7,928 nt of DNA from Comamonadaceae bacterium. GTDB taxonomy: Bacteria; Pseudomonadota; Gammaproteobacteria; Burkholderiales; Burkholderiaceae_C. The notes beneath the pieces are model-generated. The model ran no database searches, had not been told where the DNA came from, and worked only from the letters and a program-made list of their open reading frames with translations. The stretch lies in contig CANHBU010000076.1 in the NCBI GenBank assembly GCA_947458345.1, positions 1 through 7,928 of the forward strand. Direction: 5' to 3'. The translations under genes were made by a program, and so were the position numbers. Positions 5,519 to 7,928 of the stretch are shown here, piece by piece; positions within the stretch are counted from its first letter, which is position 1, and each line of letters begins with the position of its first letter.

Positions 5519-7303
5519 CGAGCGAGTCATCCCCTGGCTCATGGCCGGCACATAGCCGGGACGCACATGGGCGTCGATCACCACCGCCTCGCCAGCGCGC
5601 ACCCGCGTGATCGCCTCGCTCAGCGCCGCGGCCAACTCACCGGCGGTGCGTACCGGCCCCAGGCCGACCAGGCCCTGAGCCCGCGCCATGGCGGCCAGGT
5701 CGGGGGCCGGGTCATCGATGCGCTGACCGATCCAGCGGTTTTCTACCGGCCGTCCGCGCTCGCGGGCCACCCGCTCTTGGTGCAGCTCATCATTAAAGAA
5801 AGAGCGGTTATTCACCACGATGACCAACAGGGGCAATCGCGCGTGGGCGGCGGTCCAGAAAGCCGTCACGCCCATGAGGTAGTCGCCATCGCCGATCACC
5901 GCCATGGGCAGGCGCGCGCTGCCCTTGAGCGCCAGCGCCCCGCCGACGACCATGCCGGGCCCGGAACCGATGCCCGCGCCACCGTCATAGCCCAGGAAAT
6001 CCATCGGCCCCTCAAAGTCCCACATCTCGCCACCCCAACTCAGCGGCAGGCGCAGCAGGCAGACCTCGGCGGCCTGCAGTTGAGAACGCATCACGGCGGC
6101 CACCGTGGCCACGGCCAGTTCATCGCCAGGCTCGGGCTGAGGCACGGGCTCAGGCGCCTGAGGCGCCAGGGCGGGCCCCTGCCGATCGGCCAGCGCGGCC
6201 AGCAAGGCGTCGACCGCCGCTTCCGGCTCACAGGCCATGAACACATCGGCCGGCGGCAGGCCCTGGTGGTCCATGCTCCAGCCGTTGTGCAGTTGGTGGT
6301 CCATCGATACCGAGATCACCCGCGCCGCCGCCGGCTGATCGACCCAAGCCTGCTTGAGCGTGCCGGCCAGATCCAGCCAATCGAGCGAGAGCACTACATC
6401 GGCCTGGCGCAGGGCCTGGGCCACGGGCGGCGTGAGGAAAAAGCCGGCCGGCCCGGTGTGCAAGGGATGGCGGGTCGGGAAGGCCGCCCCGACCTTCAGA
6501 TCGGTGATGACGCGCGCACCGAGCTTTTCGGCCAGCGCCACCCGCGCCTGCCAGCCTTCCTGCGAGCGCGACACACGGCCAGCCAGGATGACGGGCTGCT
6601 GAGCCTGCGCCAGCCATTGGGCGGCGCGCTGCACATCTTCGGTGGCCGGCAAGGGCGGACGCGGCGGCCGGTAGCGCTGCACATCAGGCACAGGCAAGGC
6701 GGCGGGCAGTTGCATCTCTTGCAGGCTCGCATCCAGACACACATACACCGGCCCCTTGGGCGCGGTATCGGCCGTGCGCCAGGCGCGCAAGATTGCCTCC
6801 TGCGCGGCAGCCGGCGATGCAGGCTGGGCGTCCCACTTGACGTAATGGCGCACCAAGGCACCTTGATCTTGGGCCGTATGCAACCAGTCGATCCAGGGCC
6901 GGCGCTTGGCCGCATCGACCGGCCCAGTGGCGCCAAGCACCAGCACCGGCACCCGGTCGGCCCAAGCGTCAAAAATAGCCATGGTGCCGTGCATCAGGCC
7001 CACATTGCTGTGCAGCACCGCCGCCAGCATCTGGCCGGTGACCTTGGTGTAACCATGCGCAATGGCCACCGCGTGCTCCTCATGCAGCACGATGAGCATT
7101 TGCGGACTCTGGTTGCCCAGGTGATTGACCAAGCTGTCGTGCAAGCCCCGAAAGCTCGCGCCCCGATTGAGCAAGACGTAGGGAATGTCCAGCGCGCGCA
7201 TCAGGTCGGCCACCACATCGCTGCCCCACACGGTGGGGTTGGGCTGCGAGGGCACAGGCACATCACGGCGCGCGCCGGCGCCTTCAGGGGCAGACGGGTT
7301 CAT
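5510..7303 (-). CDS. Thiamine-diphosphate-dependent enzyme, acetolactate synthase / 2-oxoacid decarboxylase superfamily
   Basis: Cytosolic enzyme expected to use ThDP and a metal ion to cleave or ligate a 2-oxo acid. The 597-residue length suits the three-domain superfamily (COG0028). The N-terminal PYR domain shows LHEEHAVAIAHGYTKVTGQ (about 73-91), with Glu75 at the position of the Glu that activates the thiamine ring. A central domain follows, then a proline-rich linker (about 378-394). The C-terminal domain carries the ThDP-Mg motif GDGDY (471-475) ending in NN (498-499). The pentapeptide SMDHQ occurs twice, 10 residues apart, in the central domain. ATG 7303-7301 is chosen because it starts 4 nt after the stop of the upstream binding protein gene, implying coupling; 23 more upstream codons stay open but overlap that gene. 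Neither acetolactate synthase nor a given decarboxylase can be assigned, and no small regulatory subunit gene is adjacent. Automatic tools may label it IlvB or IlvG; that would be too specific. Confidence 0.88.
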   Translation of the reverse strand: MNPSAPEGAGARRDVPVPSQPNPTVWGSDVVADLMRALDIPYVLLNRGASFRGLHDSLVNHLGNQSPQMLIVLHEEHAVAIAHGYTKVTGQMLAAVLHSNVGLMHGTMAIFDAWADRVPVLVLGATGPVDAAKRRPWIDWLHTAQDQGALVRHYVKWDAQPASPAAAQEAILRAWRTADTAPKGPVYVCLDASLQEMQLPAALPVPDVQRYRPPRPPLPATEDVQRAAQWLAQAQQPVILAGRVSRSQEGWQARVALAEKLGARVITDLKVGAAFPTRHPLHTGPAGFFLTPPVAQALRQADVVLSLDWLDLAGTLKQAWVDQPAAARVISVSMDHQLHNGWSMDHQGLPPADVFMACEPEAAVDALLAALADRQGPALAPQAPEPVPQPEPGDELAVATVAAVMRSQLQAAEVCLLRLPLSWGGEMWDFEGPMDFLGYDGGAGIGSGPGMVVGGALALKGSARLPMAVIGDGDYLMGVTAFWTAAHARLPLLVIVVNNRSFFNDELHQERVARERGRPVENRWIGQRIDDPAPDLAAMARAQGLVGLGPVRTAGELAAALSEAITRVRAGEAVVIDAHVRPGYVPAMSQGMTRSQR

Positions 7304-7307
7304 GGAC

Positions 7308-7928
7308 TCAATCCAGCCGAATGCCAGCGCTGCGGATGATGTCACCCCAACGCTTGAGGTCATCGAGCGCACGCTGGCGCATCTGCGCGGGGGTGCTCAG
7401 CAGCACATCAATGCCCTGCCCTTGCAGGCGCGTGCCCACCTCTGGGCTGGACAAAGCCTTGCGCACTGCCTGATTGAGTTGATCAATCAGGGCCGGTGGG
7501 GTGGCTGCCGGGGCGGCCAGGCCGAGCCAGATCTCGCTTTCGTAGCCGCGCACCCCCGATTCATCGAGCGTCGGCACCTCGGGCAGTTGCGCGATGCGCT
7601 TGCGGCTGGTCACGCCCAGCGCACGCACCCGGCCGGAGCGAATGTGCGGGATGAGCTGGTTGACCACGCCCACCGTCACCTGCACCTGACCGGCCAGCAG
7701 GTCATTGACGGCCGGCGCCGCACCCCGATAGGGAACATGGGTGATCTGAGTGCGGGTCATGGCCTTGAACATTTCGGCCGACATGTGCTGCGGGCTGCCA
7801 TTGCCGCTGGAGGCGTAGTTGAGCTTGCCCGGCTCCTTTTGCGCCAGATTGATCAGATCGATCACTGTGTTGGCCGGCACGCTGGGGTGGACCACCAGCG
7901 CCAAGGAGGTGGTGCCCAGCAACGAAAT
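7308..7928 (-). CDS. Bug/TctC-family periplasmic solute-binding protein, N terminus outside window
   Basis: The frame is open to the window edge, giving 206 residues; about the first third of a roughly 320-residue family member is missing, including the signal peptide. Visible landmarks of the Bug (tripartite tricarboxylate transporter receptor, TctC) family are SLLGTT-LALVVHPSVPA near the edge, LNYASSGNGSPQHMSAEMFK, ITHVPYRGAAPAVNDLLAGQVQ and the closing LGVTSRKRIAQLPEVPTLDESG followed by a Pro-rich LAAPAATPP segment. Such proteins bind carboxylates in the periplasm, for a TctAB membrane pair or as orphan sensors of extracytoplasmic ligands. No tctA or tctB lies in the window, so it may be an orphan, common in Burkholderiales. 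The apparent first Met of this stretch at 7922 is an internal TTG, not a start. It ends 4 nt before the ThDP enzyme gene, so the two are very likely one transcript, and the ligand may be the enzyme's substrate or precursor. Confidence 0.92.
   Translation of the reverse strand: MSLLGTTSLALVVHPSVPANTVIDLINLAQKEPGKLNYASSGNGSPQHMSAEMFKAMTRTQITHVPYRGAAPAVNDLLAGQVQVTVGVVNQLIPHIRSGRVRALGVTSRKRIAQLPEVPTLDESGVRGYESEIWLGLAAPAATPPALIDQLNQAVRKALSSPEVGTRLQGQGIDVLLSTPAQMRQRALDDLKRWGDIIRSAGIRLD

Noticed and set aside
5567..7339. A 590-codon open frame on the + strand opposite the ThDP enzyme gene.
   Set aside because: It mirrors the enzyme gene almost end to end. Its product is rich in Arg, His, Gln and Gly with no recognisable domain, as expected for antisense frames in GC-rich DNA, while the opposite strand encodes clear ThDP motifs.
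7308..7372. An N-terminal extension of the ThDP enzyme to an ATG at 7372.
   Set aside because: It would overlap the end of the Bug protein gene by 65 nt and add residues atypical for the family; the ATG at 7303, 4 nt after the stop, is simpler.

Overview
This window looks like a chromosomal segment of a GC-rich betaproteobacterium, most likely of the order Burkholderiales. The evidence is the strong G/C bias at third codon positions, a Bug/TctC-type solute-binding protein (a family greatly expanded in Bordetella, Comamonadaceae and relatives), and a branched-chain-type (LIV) ABC transporter whose sequences resemble those of that order. This placement is inference from sequence style and recalled family knowledge; no database search was possible.

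Layout. At the left edge, on the + strand, is the 3' end of a hybrid sensor histidine kinase: the last glycine box of its ATPase domain followed by a C-terminal receiver domain (ends at 584). A 91-nt convergent gap follows. Everything else is on the - strand and reads right to left: a 3' fragment of a Bug/TctC periplasmic binding protein (7928-7308), a thiamine-diphosphate (ThDP) dependent enzyme of the acetolactate synthase / 2-oxoacid decarboxylase superfamily (7303-5510), a 233-nt non-coding gap, then a complete five-gene LIV-type ABC importer in the order livG (5276), livF (4515), livK (3784), livH (2483), livM (1599 or 1596). The importer genes are tightly packed: livG/livF overlap by 4 nt (GTGA), livF/livK are 26 nt apart, and livH/livM overlap (ATGATGA). 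The one sizeable internal gap, 77 nt between livK and livH, holds two tandem hairpins.

How the parts work together. LivK would capture a substrate in the periplasm, LivH and LivM form the membrane channel, and LivG and LivF form the ATPase pair. The upstream ThDP enzyme and the orphan binding protein suggest an uptake-plus-catabolism locus for a carboxylate, oxo acid or amino-acid-like compound, but the substrate cannot be read from the sequence.

Points worth a second look: (1) LivF has arginine in place of the Walker A lysine while its partner LivG has a non-canonical signature motif. By standard ABC dimer geometry both defects fall in the same composite ATP site, predicting an asymmetric ATPase with one consensus and one degenerate site. 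(2) The tandem hairpins between livK and livH could set binding protein expression above permease expression. (3) A ThDP enzyme of unknown substrate sits just downstream of an orphan Bug protein and just upstream of a LIV importer. I see no mobile element, CRISPR array, tRNA or rRNA, and no clearly novel system.
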